Below, piece by piece: positions 8,312-17,141 of a stretch of 64,000 nt of DNA. The stretch comes from Enterobacter cloacae (GTDB taxonomy: Bacteria; Pseudomonadota; Gammaproteobacteria; Enterobacterales; Enterobacteriaceae): positions 3,162,001-3,226,000 of the forward strand of contig NZ_CP056117.1 of NCBI RefSeq assembly GCF_013375935.1, in the 5' to 3' direction. Both the position numbers and the translations under genes were made by a program. The notes beneath the pieces were generated by a model. The model saw nothing but the letters and a program-made list of their open reading frames with translations, did not search any database and was not told where the DNA came from. Within the stretch, counting starts at the first letter, position 1, and each line of letters begins with the position of its first letter.

Positions 8312-11300
8312 ATGAGCAAATTTTTGGACCGGTTTCGCTACTTCAAACAGAAGGGTGAAACTTTTGCCGATGGGCACGGCCAGGTTCTGGATACCAACCG
8401 GGACTGGGAAGACGGTTACCGTCAACGCTGGCAGCATGACAAAGTTGTCCGCTCTACCCATGGCGTAAACTGCACTGGCTCATGTAGCTGGAAGATTTTC
8501 GTTAAAAACGGTCTGGTGACCTGGGAAATGCAGCAGACCGACTATCCGCGCACCCGCCCGGATATGCCGAACCACGAACCGCGCGGCTGCCCGCGTGGCG
8601 CCAGCTACTCCTGGTATCTCTACAGCGCCAACCGTCTGAAATACCCGCTGATGCGTAAACGCCTGATGAAAATGTGGCGTGAAGCGAAGGTTCAGCACAG
8701 CGATCCGGTTGATGCGTGGGCATCCATCATCGAAGACGCCGACAAAGCGAAAAGCTTCAAGCAGGCTCGCGGTCGCGGCGGCTTCGTTCGTTCCTCCTGG
8801 AAAGAGGTGAACGAGCTGATTGCGGCTTCCAACGTCTACACCGTGAAAACCTACGGTCCCGACCGCGTAGCAGGCTTCTCGCCGATCCCGGCGATGTCGA
8901 TGGTCTCCTACGCCTCCGGTGCGCGCTATCTTTCGCTTATCGGCGGTACCTGCCTGAGCTTCTACGACTGGTACTGCGACCTGCCGCCTGCGTCTCCACA
9001 GACCTGGGGCGAGCAGACCGACGTGCCGGAATCTGCCGACTGGTACAACTCAAGCTACATCATCGCCTGGGGCTCTAACGTTCCGCAGACCCGTACCCCG
9101 GACGCGCACTTCTTTACCGAAGTGCGTTACAAAGGGACGAAAACCGTTGCGGTGACCCCGGACTACGCGGAGATCGCGAAGCTGTGCGACCTGTGGCTGG
9201 CACCGAAGCAGGGTACCGATGCGGCAATGGCGCTGGCGATGGGCCACGTTATGCTGCGCGAATTCCACCTCGATAAGCCAAGCCAGTACTTCACCGACTA
9301 CGTGCGTCGCTACACCGATATGCCGATGCTGGTCATGCTCGAAGAGCGTGACGGCTATTACGCGGCGGGCCGTATGCTGCGCGCGGCGGATCTGGTGGAC
9401 GCCCTGGGCCAGGAAAACAACCCGGAGTGGAAAACTGTCGCCTGCAACAGCAACGGCGAGCTGGTGGCGCCAAACGGCTCTATCGGCTTCCGCTGGGGCG
9501 AGAAGGGCAAATGGAACCTGGAGCAGCGTAACGGCACTACCGGCGAAGAGACTGAACTGCGCCTCAGCATGCTGGGCAGCCAGGATGAGATCGCCGATGT
9601 TGGCTTCCCGTACTTTGGCGGCGAAGGCTCCGAGCACTTCAACAAGGTTGAGCTGCAAAACGTCCTGATGCACAAGCTGCCGGTTAAGCGCCTGCAGCTG
9701 GCCGACGGTTCTACCGCGCTGGTCACCACCGTCTATGACCTGACCATGGCCAACTACGGCCTGGAACGCGGTCTGAACGACGAAAACTGCGCGACCGGCT
9801 ATGACGACGTGAAGGCTTACACCCCTGCCTGGGCAGAGCAGATCACCGGCGTGCCGCGCGCGCAGATCGTTCGCATCGCCCGCGAGTTTGCGGAAAACGC
9901 CGATAAGACCCACGGCCGTTCAATGATCATCGTCGGGGCCGGTCTGAACCACTGGTATCACCTCGATATGAACTATCGCGGTCTGATCAATATGCTGATC
10001 TTCTGCGGCTGTGTCGGTCAGAGCGGCGGCGGCTGGGCACACTACGTGGGCCAGGAAAAGCTGCGTCCGCAGACCGGCTGGCAGCCGCTGGCGTTTGCCC
10101 TTGACTGGCAGCGTCCGGCACGCCACATGAACAGCACCTCCTACTTCTATAACCACTCCAGCCAGTGGCGCTACGAGACGGTTACCGCCCAGGAGCTGCT
10201 GTCGCCGATGGCGGATAAATCCCGCTACAGCGGCCACCTGATTGACTTCAACGTCCGCGCTGAACGCATGGGCTGGCTGCCGTCCGCGCCTCAGCTGGGG
10301 ACTAACCCGCTGCGCATTGCAGAAGAGGCGAAGAAGGCGGGGATGTCGCCGGTGGATTACACCGTTAAGTCACTGAAAGAAGGCTCAATTCGTTTTGCGG
10401 CTGAACAGCCGGAAAACGGTAAAAACCATCCGCGTAACCTGTTCATCTGGCGTTCTAACCTGCTGGGCTCTTCCGGTAAGGGCCATGAGTACATGCTGAA
10501 ATACCTGCTTGGTACCGAAAACGGTATCCAGGGTAAAGATCTCGGCAAGCAGGGCGGCGTGAAGCCGGAAGAGGTGGAGTGGAAAGACAACGGTCTCGAC
10601 GGCAAGCTGGATCTGGTGGTGACCCTCGACTTCCGTCTGTCCAGCACCTGCCTGTACTCCGACATCGTGCTGCCAACCGCGACCTGGTACGAAAAAGACG
10701 ACATGAATACCTCGGATATGCATCCGTTTATTCATCCGCTGTCTGCGGCCGTTGACCCGGCGTGGGAATCAAAAAGCGACTGGGATATCTACAAGGACAT
10801 CGCGAAGAAGTTCTCCGAAGTCTGCGTGGGGCACCTGGGCAAAGAGACCGACGTGGTCACGCTGCCAATCCAGCACGACTCCGCTGCCGAACTGGCGCAG
10901 CCGCTGGACGTGAAGGACTGGAAAAAAGGCGAATGCGACCTGATTCCGGGCGTAACCGCGCCGCACATTATTCCGGTAGAACGTGACTACCCGGCGACCT
11001 ACGAGCGCTTTACCTCTATCGGCCCGCTGATGGAGAAAATCGGTAACGGCGGGAAAGGGATCGCCTGGAACACCCAGAGCGAAATGGATCTGCTGCGCAA
11101 GCTCAATTACACCAAAGCGGACGGTCCGGCCAAAGGCCAGCCGATGCTGAATACGGCGATTGATGCGGCAGAAATGATCCTGACCCTGGCACCGGAAACC
11201 AACGGCCAGGTTGCCGTGAAGGCGTGGGAAGCGCTGAGTGAATTCACCGGCCGCGACCACACGCATCTGGCGCTGAACAAAGAAGACGAAAAAATCCGCT

Positions 11301-12055
11301 TCCGCGATATTCAGGCGCAGCCGCGCAAAATCATCTCCAGCCCGACCTGGTCTGGCCTGGAAGATGAGCACGTGTCCTATAACGCCGGCTACACCAACGT
11401 TCACGAGCTGATCCCATGGCGCACCCTGACCGGCCGTCAGTCGCTGTATCAGGATCACCAGTGGATGCGCGACTTCGGTGAAAGCCTGCTGGTTTACCGT
11501 CCGCCTATCGACACCCGCTCCGTGAAGGCCGTGATGGGGGCGAAATCCAACGGTAACCCTGAGAAGGCGCTGAACTTCCTGACGCCGCACCAGAAGTGGG
11601 GTATCCACTCAACCTACAGCGACAACCTGCTGATGCTGACGCTGTCGCGCGGGGGCCCAATCGTCTGGATGAGCGAGACGGACGCCAAGGATCTGGGTAT
11701 TGAAGATAACGACTGGATCGAAGTGTTCAACAGCAACGGTGCCCTGACGGCACGTGCAGTGGTGAGCCAGCGCGTACCGGCCGGGATGACCATGATGTAC
11801 CACGCGCAGGAACGTATCGTGAACCTGCCGGGTTCAGAGATCACCGAGCAGCGCGGCGGTATTCACAACTCCGTGACGCGTATTACGCCTAAGCCAACCC
11901 ACATGATCGGTGGCTACGCGCAGCTGGCCTACGGCTTTAACTACTACGGCACCGTAGGATCGAACCGCGATGAGTTCGTGGTGGTACGTAAGATGAAGAA
12001 TATTAACTGGTTAGACGGTGAAGGTAATGACCAGGTACAGGAGAGCGTAAAATGA
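8312..12055 (+). CDS. narG: Respiratory nitrate reductase A, alpha (molybdenum) subunit
   Basis: Catalytic subunit of the membrane-bound nitrate reductase, reducing nitrate to nitrite on the cytoplasmic face with bis-MGD. The N-terminus carries the His-ligated FS0 [4Fe-4S] motif (HGVNCTGSCSW with a later Cys in PRGCPRG). The Mo-ligating Asp lies in SFYDWYCD, codon 223 counting Met, which is Asp222 of the processed protein. A C-terminal molybdopterin-binding barrel ends the chain (NVHELIPWRTLTGRQ). Length 1247 residues is the family norm, with no internal lesion. Translation stops overlap the narH start by ATGA, and FNR and NarL sites lie upstream. Function depends on NarI for quinol electrons, and narI is broken in this sequence. 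Confidence 0.98.
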   Translation: MSKFLDRFRYFKQKGETFADGHGQVLDTNRDWEDGYRQRWQHDKVVRSTHGVNCTGSCSWKIFVKNGLVTWEMQQTDYPRTRPDMPNHEPRGCPRGASYSWYLYSANRLKYPLMRKRLMKMWREAKVQHSDPVDAWASIIEDADKAKSFKQARGRGGFVRSSWKEVNELIAASNVYTVKTYGPDRVAGFSPIPAMSMVSYASGARYLSLIGGTCLSFYDWYCDLPPASPQTWGEQTDVPESADWYNSSYIIAWGSNVPQTRTPDAHFFTEVRYKGTKTVAVTPDYAEIAKLCDLWLAPKQGTDAAMALAMGHVMLREFHLDKPSQYFTDYVRRYTDMPMLVMLEERDGYYAAGRMLRAADLVDALGQENNPEWKTVACNSNGELVAPNGSIGFRWGEKGKWNLEQRNGTTGEETELRLSMLGSQDEIADVGFPYFGGEGSEHFNKVELQNVLMHKLPVKRLQLADGSTALVTTVYDLTMANYGLERGLNDENCATGYDDVKAYTPAWAEQITGVPRAQIVRIAREFAENADKTHGRSMIIVGAGLNHWYHLDMNYRGLINMLIFCGCVGQSGGGWAHYVGQEKLRPQTGWQPLAFALDWQRPARHMNSTSYFYNHSSQWRYETVTAQELLSPMADKSRYSGHLIDFNVRAERMGWLPSAPQLGTNPLRIAEEAKKAGMSPVDYTVKSLKEGSIRFAAEQPENGKNHPRNLFIWRSNLLGSSGKGHEYMLKYLLGTENGIQGKDLGKQGGVKPEEVEWKDNGLDGKLDLVVTLDFRLSSTCLYSDIVLPTATWYEKDDMNTSDMHPFIHPLSAAVDPAWESKSDWDIYKDIAKKFSEVCVGHLGKETDVVTLPIQHDSAAELAQPLDVKDWKKGECDLIPGVTAPHIIPVERDYPATYERFTSIGPLMEKIGNGGKGIAWNTQSEMDLLRKLNYTKADGPAKGQPMLNTAIDAAEMILTLAPETNGQVAVKAWEALSEFTGRDHTHLALNKEDEKIRFRDIQAQPRKIISSPTWSGLEDEHVSYNAGYTNVHELIPWRTLTGRQSLYQDHQWMRDFGESLLVYRPPIDTRSVKAVMGAKSNGNPEKALNFLTPHQKWGIHSTYSDNLLMLTLSRGGPIVWMSETDAKDLGIEDNDWIEVFNSNGALTARAVVSQRVPAGMTMMYHAQERIVNLPGSEITEQRGGIHNSVTRITPKPTHMIGGYAQLAYGFNYYGTVGSNRDEFVVVRKMKNINWLDGEGNDQVQESVK

Positions 12056-13587
12056 AAATTCGTTCACAAGTCGGCATGGTGCTGAATCTGGATAAATGCA
12101 TCGGCTGTCATACCTGCTCGGTCACCTGTAAAAACGTCTGGACCAGCCGTGAAGGTATGGAGTACGCCTGGTTCAACAACGTGGAAAGCAAGCCGGGCAC
12201 CGGCTTCCCGACCGACTGGGAAAACCAGGAGAAGTGGAAGGGCGGCTGGATCCGTAAAATCAACGGCAAGCTTCAGCCACGCATGGGTAACCGTGCGATG
12301 CTGCTGGGTAAAATCTTCGCCAACCCGCATCTGCCGGGCATCGACGATTACTATGAGCCGTTTGATTACGACTATCAGAACCTGCACAACGCGCCGGAGA
12401 GCAAGCACCAGCCGATCGCCCGTCCTCGCTCGCTGATCACCGGCCAGCGCATGGACAAAATTACCAGCGGTCCAAACTGGGAAGAGATTCTGGGCGGCGA
12501 GTTCGAAAAACGCGCCAAAGACCAGAACTTCGAGAACATGCAGAAGGCGATGTACGGCCAGTTCGAAAACACCTTCATGATGTATCTGCCGCGCCTGTGC
12601 GAGCACTGCCTGAACCCGGCGTGCGTGGCGACCTGCCCGAGCGGTGCCATCTACAAGCGTGAAGAAGACGGTATCGTGCTGATCGACCAGGACAAGTGCC
12701 GCGGCTGGCGTATGTGCATCACCGGCTGCCCGTACAAAAAAATCTACTTCAACTGGAAGAGCGGTAAGTCTGAGAAGTGCATCTTCTGCTACCCGCGTAT
12801 CGAAGCCGGTATGCCGACCGTCTGCTCTGAGAGCTGCGTAGGCCGAATTCGCTACCTCGGCGTGCTGCTGTATGACGCGGACGCGATTGAAAATGCCGCG
12901 AGCACCGAGAACGAGAAAGATCTGTATCAGCGTCAGCTGGACGTCTTCCTCGATCCGAACGATCCGAAGGTTATCGAACAGGCGCTGAAAGACGGCATTC
13001 CGCAGAGCGTGATCGACGCCGCGCAGCAGTCTCCGGTGTACAAAATGGCGATGGACTGGAAGCTGGCCCTGCCGCTGCACCCGGAATACCGCACGCTGCC
13101 GATGGTCTGGTACGTGCCGCCTCTGTCTCCGATTCAGTCTGCGGCTGATGCGGGTGAACTGGGCAGCAACGGCATTCTGCCGGACGTGGAAAGCCTGCGT
13201 ATCCCGGTTCAGTACCTGGCAAACCTGCTGACCGCAGGGGATACCCAGCCGGTGCTGCTGGCGCTGAAGCGCATGCTGGCGATGCGCCACTTCAAACGTG
13301 CGGAAACCGTTGACGGCGTCAACGATACCCGCGCGCTCGAAGAGGTCGGCCTGACCGAAGCGCAGGCGCAGGAAATGTACCGTTACCTGGCGATTGCCAA
13401 CTACGAAGACCGTTTCGTGGTGCCGAGCAGCCATCGTGAGCTGGCGCGTGAAGCCTTCCCGGAAAAAAGCGGATGTGGCTTTACCTTTGGCGACGGTTGC
13501 CACGGGTCAGACAGCAAGTTCAACCTGTTTAACAGCCGCCGCATCGACGCCCTTGATGTGACCAGCAAAACGGAGCCGCACCAATGA
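12052..13587 (+). CDS. narH: Respiratory nitrate reductase A, beta (iron-sulfur) subunit
   Basis: Electron-transfer subunit that wires haem b of NarI to NarG through three [4Fe-4S] clusters and one [3Fe-4S] cluster. Four cysteine groups are visible: CIGCHTCSVTCKN near residue 16, CEHCLNPACVATCPSG near 184, CRGWRMCITGCPYK near 217 (Trp replaces one Cys, marking the [3Fe-4S] site) and CIFCYPRIEAGMPTVCSESC near 244. Length is 511 residues. Both ends overlap neighbours by four bases (ATGA), consistent with tight translational coupling in narGHJI. Confidence 0.98.
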   Translation: MKIRSQVGMVLNLDKCIGCHTCSVTCKNVWTSREGMEYAWFNNVESKPGTGFPTDWENQEKWKGGWIRKINGKLQPRMGNRAMLLGKIFANPHLPGIDDYYEPFDYDYQNLHNAPESKHQPIARPRSLITGQRMDKITSGPNWEEILGGEFEKRAKDQNFENMQKAMYGQFENTFMMYLPRLCEHCLNPACVATCPSGAIYKREEDGIVLIDQDKCRGWRMCITGCPYKKIYFNWKSGKSEKCIFCYPRIEAGMPTVCSESCVGRIRYLGVLLYDADAIENAASTENEKDLYQRQLDVFLDPNDPKVIEQALKDGIPQSVIDAAQQSPVYKMAMDWKLALPLHPEYRTLPMVWYVPPLSPIQSAADAGELGSNGILPDVESLRIPVQYLANLLTAGDTQPVLLALKRMLAMRHFKRAETVDGVNDTRALEEVGLTEAQAQEMYRYLAIANYEDRFVVPSSHRELAREAFPEKSGCGFTFGDGCHGSDSKFNLFNSRRIDALDVTSKTEPHQ

Positions 13588-14294
13588 TTGAACTCGTCAT
13601 TGTTTCGCGTCTGCTCGAGTACCCTGATGCTGCGCTTGCGCAGCATCAGCAGGAACTCTTTGATGCACTCGCGTCATCTGAAAACCTGGATAAAGAGGAT
13701 GCCCAGCGCCTTGGCGTTTTCCTCCGCGACCTGTTAGCGCGCGATCTTCTCGATGCGCAGGCGGACTACAGCCAGCTGTTTGACCGTGGGCGTGCGACGT
13801 CGCTGCTGCTGTTTGAACACGTTCACGGTGAATCCCGCGACCGTGGTCAGGCAATGGTGGATCTGATGGCCCAGTACGAGCAGCACGGCCTGCAGCTCGA
13901 CAGCCGCGAATTGCCGGATCATCTGCCGCTGTACCTGGAGTATCTGGCGCAGCTGCCGAAAGAGGAGGCGCTGGGTGGCCTGCAGGACATCGCGCCGATT
14001 CTGGCGTTGCTCGGCGCGCGCCTGCAGCAGCGTGAGAGCCGCTATGCGGTCCTGTTCGATCTGCTGGTGAAGCTGGCTAACGCCTCGGTCGACGGTGAAA
14101 AAGTGGCGGAAAAAATCGCGGATGAAGCCCGCGACGATACCCCGCAAGCGCTGGATGCGGTCTGGGAAGAGGAGCAGGTGAAATTCTTCGCGGACCAGAA
14201 CTGCGGGGAATCTGAAATCTCAGCCCACCAGCGTCGTTTTGCCGGAGCGGTTGCTCCGCAATATCTGAATATCTCTAACGGAGGACGGCACTAA
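13584..14294 (+). CDS. narJ: Nitrate reductase assembly chaperone NarJ
   Basis: Cytoplasmic redox-enzyme maturation chaperone of the TorD/DmsD/NarJ class. It binds the NarG N-terminus, allows molybdenum cofactor and FS0 insertion, and holds the complex until it docks on NarI. The 236-residue, highly acidic, all-helical sequence includes the family motif region [14 protein letters not shown] near residue 112. It is not part of the final enzyme. TAATG joins its stop to the narI start. Confidence 0.95.
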   Translation: MIELVIVSRLLEYPDAALAQHQQELFDALASSENLDKEDAQRLGVFLRDLLARDLLDAQADYSQLFDRGRATSLLLFEHVHGESRDRGQAMVDLMAQYEQHGLQLDSRELPDHLPLYLEYLAQLPKEEALGGLQDIAPILALLGARLQQRESRYAVLFDLLVKLANASVDGEKVAEKIADEARDDTPQALDAVWEEEQVKFFADQNCGESEISAHQRRFAGAVAPQYLNISNGGRH

Positions 14295-14971
14295 TGCACT
14301 TCCTGAATATGTTCTTCTTTGACATTTACCCGTATATCGCGGGCACCGTATTCCTGGTGGGAAGCTGGCTGCGTTATGACTACGGCCAGTACACCTGGCG
14401 TGCTGCCTCCAGCTAGATGCTGGATCGCAAAGGGATGAACCTGGCGTCTAACCTGTTCCATATCGGGATTCTGGGGATTTTCGCAGGGCACTTCCTGGGG
14501 ATGCTGACGCCGCACTGGATGTACGAAGCGTGGCTGCCGATTGAAGTGAAGCAGAAGATGGCGATGATCGCCGGCGGTGCCTGCGGCGTGTTGACCCTTG
14601 TGGGTGGCCTGCTGCTGCTGAAGCGCCGTCTGTTCAGCCCGCGCGTGCGTGCTACCACCACGGGAGCGGACATCCTGATCCTCTCCCTGCTGATGGTGCA
14701 GTGTGCGCTGGGTCTGCTGACCATACCGTTCTCCGCGCAGCATATGGACGGCAGTGAAATGATGAAGCTGGTGGGATGGGCGCAGTCAGTGGTGACCTTC
14801 CACGGCGGTGCATCTGAGCATCTCGACGGCGTGGCGTTTATCTTCCGCGTTCACCTGGTGCTGGGTATGACCCTGTTTGTGCTGTTCCCGTTCTCTCGTC
14901 TGGTCCACATCTGGAGCGCGCCGGTGGAGTACATGACGCGCAAGTACCAGATTGTGCGCGCACGTCGCTGA
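14294..14971 (+). pseudogene. narI: Respiratory nitrate reductase gamma (cytochrome b) subunit, interrupted by amber codon 41
   Basis: NarI is the membrane anchor with two b haems that oxidises quinol and passes electrons to NarH. The frame is 226 codons including stop, exactly the E. coli length, and matches NarI throughout. However, codon 41 (14414-14416) is TAG where the E. coli protein has Gln (CAG), a single C-to-T change after WRAASS. The first 40 codons encode the periplasmic N-terminus, TM1 and the following loop. The four haem-ligand histidines (E. coli His56, His66, His187, His205) all lie downstream. TAG is followed directly by ATG (14417), so reinitiation could give a 184-residue protein without TM1. 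A real null, a suppressed amber or a base-call error remain possible. The terminator at 14989 follows. Confidence 0.93.
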
Positions 14972-14988
14972 TTCACTTTTCTGATACA

Positions 14989-15015
14989 AGCCCCGCCCTG
15001 GCGGGGCTTTTTTTT
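14989..15015 (+). terminator. Rho-independent terminator of narGHJI
   Basis: The nine-base-pair stem AGCCCCGCC/GGCGGGGCT with a two-base loop is followed by a run of T. It ends the nar operon. Confidence 0.9.
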
Positions 15016-15070
15016 GTTCCGGCCTGGCCTTTCAGGGCGCTTATCGCTGAGTGATGCAGGTCTGGCACGA

Positions 15071-15160
15071 CTCATCCTTCCCCGCAATGGAAGAAAATAA
15101 GGCATTGTGCTTTAGGGTAGTATTGGAATCTTTGGAAGTGATGGTGGTGGGGGAAGGATT
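15071..15160 (-). repeat. RtT-like repeat unit, distal copy, of the tyrT operon
   Basis: A 90-base segment nearly identical to 15247-15336 (about three mismatches), spaced 176 bases from it. Read on the minus strand each unit begins with the last ~20 bases of tRNA-Tyr (T-arm end, acceptor and CCA) and continues into a conserved segment. E. coli tyrT has the same ~178-base repeats, the source of the RtT RNA. This copy carries only the tRNA 3' end, so it is not a tRNA gene. Confidence 0.8.
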
Positions 15161-15246
15161 ACCCGGCGCGTTGCGCCTCGCCCTTCGGGTCGTTGCGTGC
15201 GGCAAAGCTTTCTCGCTACGCTCGAATCGAACCTTAGTCGAAGCTT

Positions 15247-15317
15247 CTCATCCTTCCCCGCAATGGAAGAACATAAGGCATTGTGCTTTAGGGTAGTATT
15301 GGGATATTTGGAAGTGA

Positions 15318-15336
<19 letters not shown>
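15247..15336 (-). repeat. RtT-like repeat unit, proximal copy, overlapping the tRNA-Tyr 3' end
   Basis: First of the two ~90-base units; its tRNA-derived end is the real 3' end of the tRNA gene at 15318-15402. Bases 15161-15246 between the units are GC-rich and unique. In E. coli the corresponding RNA (RtT, rttR) is released during processing of the tyrT transcript and has been linked to stringent-response effects. Whether an RNA accumulates here is inferred. Confidence 0.75.
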
Positions 15337-15402
<66 letters not shown>

Positions 15403-15437
15403 AGGGGTAATTCATATTTTGAGGTACAGCTTGAAGA

Positions 15438-15522
<85 letters not shown>

Positions 15523-15570
15523 ACGGGGTAATGCTTTTTACTGGCCTGCTTCCTGTTGGAAGCGGGGCGC

Positions 15571-15598
15571 ATCATATCAAATGAGGCGCCCCTGTAAA
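15571..15598 (-). promoter_or_regulatory. tyrT promoter
   Basis: On the minus strand TTTACA (15593-15598) and TATGAT (15571-15576) are spaced by 16 bases and followed by a GC-rich GCGCCCC discriminator. This is the E. coli tyrT promoter pattern under growth-rate and stringent control. Confidence 0.85.
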
Positions 15599-15679
15599 GT
15601 ATTCCTTTAGGGAAATGAAGTTGTTTGCCTGCTTTTTATCCGTAAAGGCGGAAAGCTAATCAATTCATTTTCCGAAGGA

Positions 15680-16522
15680 TTAAAGAATAATCGTTCTGTT
15701 ACCGTACACGAAGACGCGCTGGGCAAGCACCTGATACAGCGCACGGCTCAGGACGTTCTTCTCGACGTCGCGCCCTGCGCGCATCATATCTTCCGCCGTG
15801 TAGGTGTGGTCCACGTGAATGACGTCCTGCATGATGATTGGGCCTTCGTCCAGATTATCGTTCACGTAGTGGGCGGTCGCACCGATGATCTTCACCCCGC
15901 GCTCGTACGCCTGGTGATACGGGCGTGCACCAATAAAGGCTGGCAGGAATGAATGGTGAATGTTGATGATCTTGTTCGGGAAGCGTGCCACGAAGGACGG
16001 CGTCAGTACGCGCATGTATTTTGCCAGCACGACGTAGTCCGGGTTATGCGCCTCAATGGCCTGAGCCATCAGGTTGTCGTGTTCTTCACGGGTATGGCCT
16101 TCATGGCTCACCAGCTCGAACGGAATGTCAAAACGTTCAACCAGGGTACGCAGCGTCTCGTGGTTGCCAATAACGGCGGCGATTTCAACGTCCAGTCCGC
16201 CATAGTTGGCCTTCATCAGCAAATCGCCCAGGCAGTGCGCCTCTTTGGTGACCAGAATCACAATGCGGCGACGGCCGGCCGGATTCAGCTCGCGTACCGA
16301 GCCTTCCGGCAGGGCGCTATCCAGATCGGCAAGCAGGGTGATGTCGTTGAAAATGCCTTCCAGCTCGGTGCGCATAAAGAAGCGACCGGTACGGTGGTCA
16401 ACGAACTCGTTGTTCTGCACGATATTCAGTTCATGTTTGTAACAAATGTTAGTAATTCGTGCGATAAGCCCTTTTTGATCGGGACAAATAGTGCGCAGAA
16501 CTTTACGTTGTAATGATTGCAT
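15680..16522 (-). CDS. purU: Formyltetrahydrofolate deformylase
   Basis: Hydrolyses 10-formyl-THF to THF and formate, supplying formate for PurT and balancing one-carbon pools. An N-terminal ACT domain (about residues 5-85) precedes a formyltransferase-like hydrolase domain. The catalytic Asn-His-Asp set is visible in NIHHSFLPAF and the later HYVNDNLDEGP segment. The start at 16522 gives MQSLQRKVLRTICPDQKG and 280 residues as in E. coli. Translation from farther upstream would add 21 residues overlapping the ychJ stop. The gene lies on the minus strand between ychJ and the tRNA-Tyr operon. Confidence 0.96.
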   Translation of the reverse strand: MQSLQRKVLRTICPDQKGLIARITNICYKHELNIVQNNEFVDHRTGRFFMRTELEGIFNDITLLADLDSALPEGSVRELNPAGRRRIVILVTKEAHCLGDLLMKANYGGLDVEIAAVIGNHETLRTLVERFDIPFELVSHEGHTREEHDNLMAQAIEAHNPDYVVLAKYMRVLTPSFVARFPNKIINIHHSFLPAFIGARPYHQAYERGVKIIGATAHYVNDNLDEGPIIMQDVIHVDHTYTAEDMMRAGRDVEKNVLSRALYQVLAQRVFVYGNRTIIL

Positions 16523-16563
16523 CGCCGGGAAATCCTGTTTAAGTATTTGCGAAGTCTGAGTTG

Positions 16564-17028
16564 TCAGGCATTGCTGCCGCAACACTTTTTAAATTTTTTA
16601 CCTGAACCGCAGGGGCAGGGATCGTTACGACCGAATTGCGGGCGTGTACCGTCAATATAATACCATTGCCCGCTTTCCTTTAAGAACCGGGAACGTTCAA
16701 TGATGGCTCCCGGTTTGTTTTGCTCGCTGAAGCGGGCGACAAAGCTGACATAGCCTTCGTTATCATCACGGCCGGGAGCGGCGTCAAAGACGGTGAGGCC
16801 AAGCCAGGTCGTGTTGGCGAACCCGGCTTCAATCTCCTGGCGGAAATCGGCCGCCTGGCAGGACGGGTGCCAGGTGTTAATCAGGTAGTCTGCGTTTTTG
16901 ATCACAAAAGCAGCATACCGCGAGCGCATAAGGTGTGACGGGTCTGGTGCAACCTGCTCGCCAGAAAGATATCGCTGGCAACATAGGCTATACTCCAGAG
17001 CGCTACCACAGGGGCAGAGTTGAGACAC
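16564..17028 (-). CDS. ychJ: YchJ, SEC-C zinc-binding protein (UPF0225)
   Basis: A 154-residue protein of unknown function. It has paired SEC-C-type zinc-binding motifs at the two ends ([13 protein letters not shown] near residue 5 and [13 protein letters not shown] near 138) around an NTF2-like fold. The start is GTG at 17028 with GGAAGAG upstream. It ends 41 bases before purU on the same strand and is divergent from rssA. Confidence 0.9.
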   Translation of the reverse strand: MSQLCPCGSALEYSLCCQRYLSGEQVAPDPSHLMRSRYAAFVIKNADYLINTWHPSCQAADFRQEIEAGFANTTWLGLTVFDAAPGRDDNEGYVSFVARFSEQNKPGAIIERSRFLKESGQWYYIDGTRPQFGRNDPCPCGSGKKFKKCCGSNA

Positions 17029-17141
17029 GATTCTCTTCCTGGAACAAAAAATAAGGCGTTAAACGCTTAAGGTAGCACCATGTTAACTGAGCAGTTGCGT
17101 TGACGCTATGTCGGGAATCCAGGGGAAGTAAAACAGGGCTA

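Noticed and set aside
12064..13503. Minus-strand frame of 479 codons opposite narH
   Set aside because: Same codon-bias artefact; all four Fe-S cysteine groups of NarH are on the plus strand.
14414..14416. TAG as pyrrolysine codon in narI
   Set aside because: Pyl machinery is not expected in Enterobacterales, and the homologous residue is Gln with CAG one base away. A nonsense change is simpler.
15141..15160. A third tRNA-Tyr
   Set aside because: Only the last ~20 bases of the tRNA (acceptor and T-arm end) are present, as in E. coli tyrT repeats. No anticodon arm.
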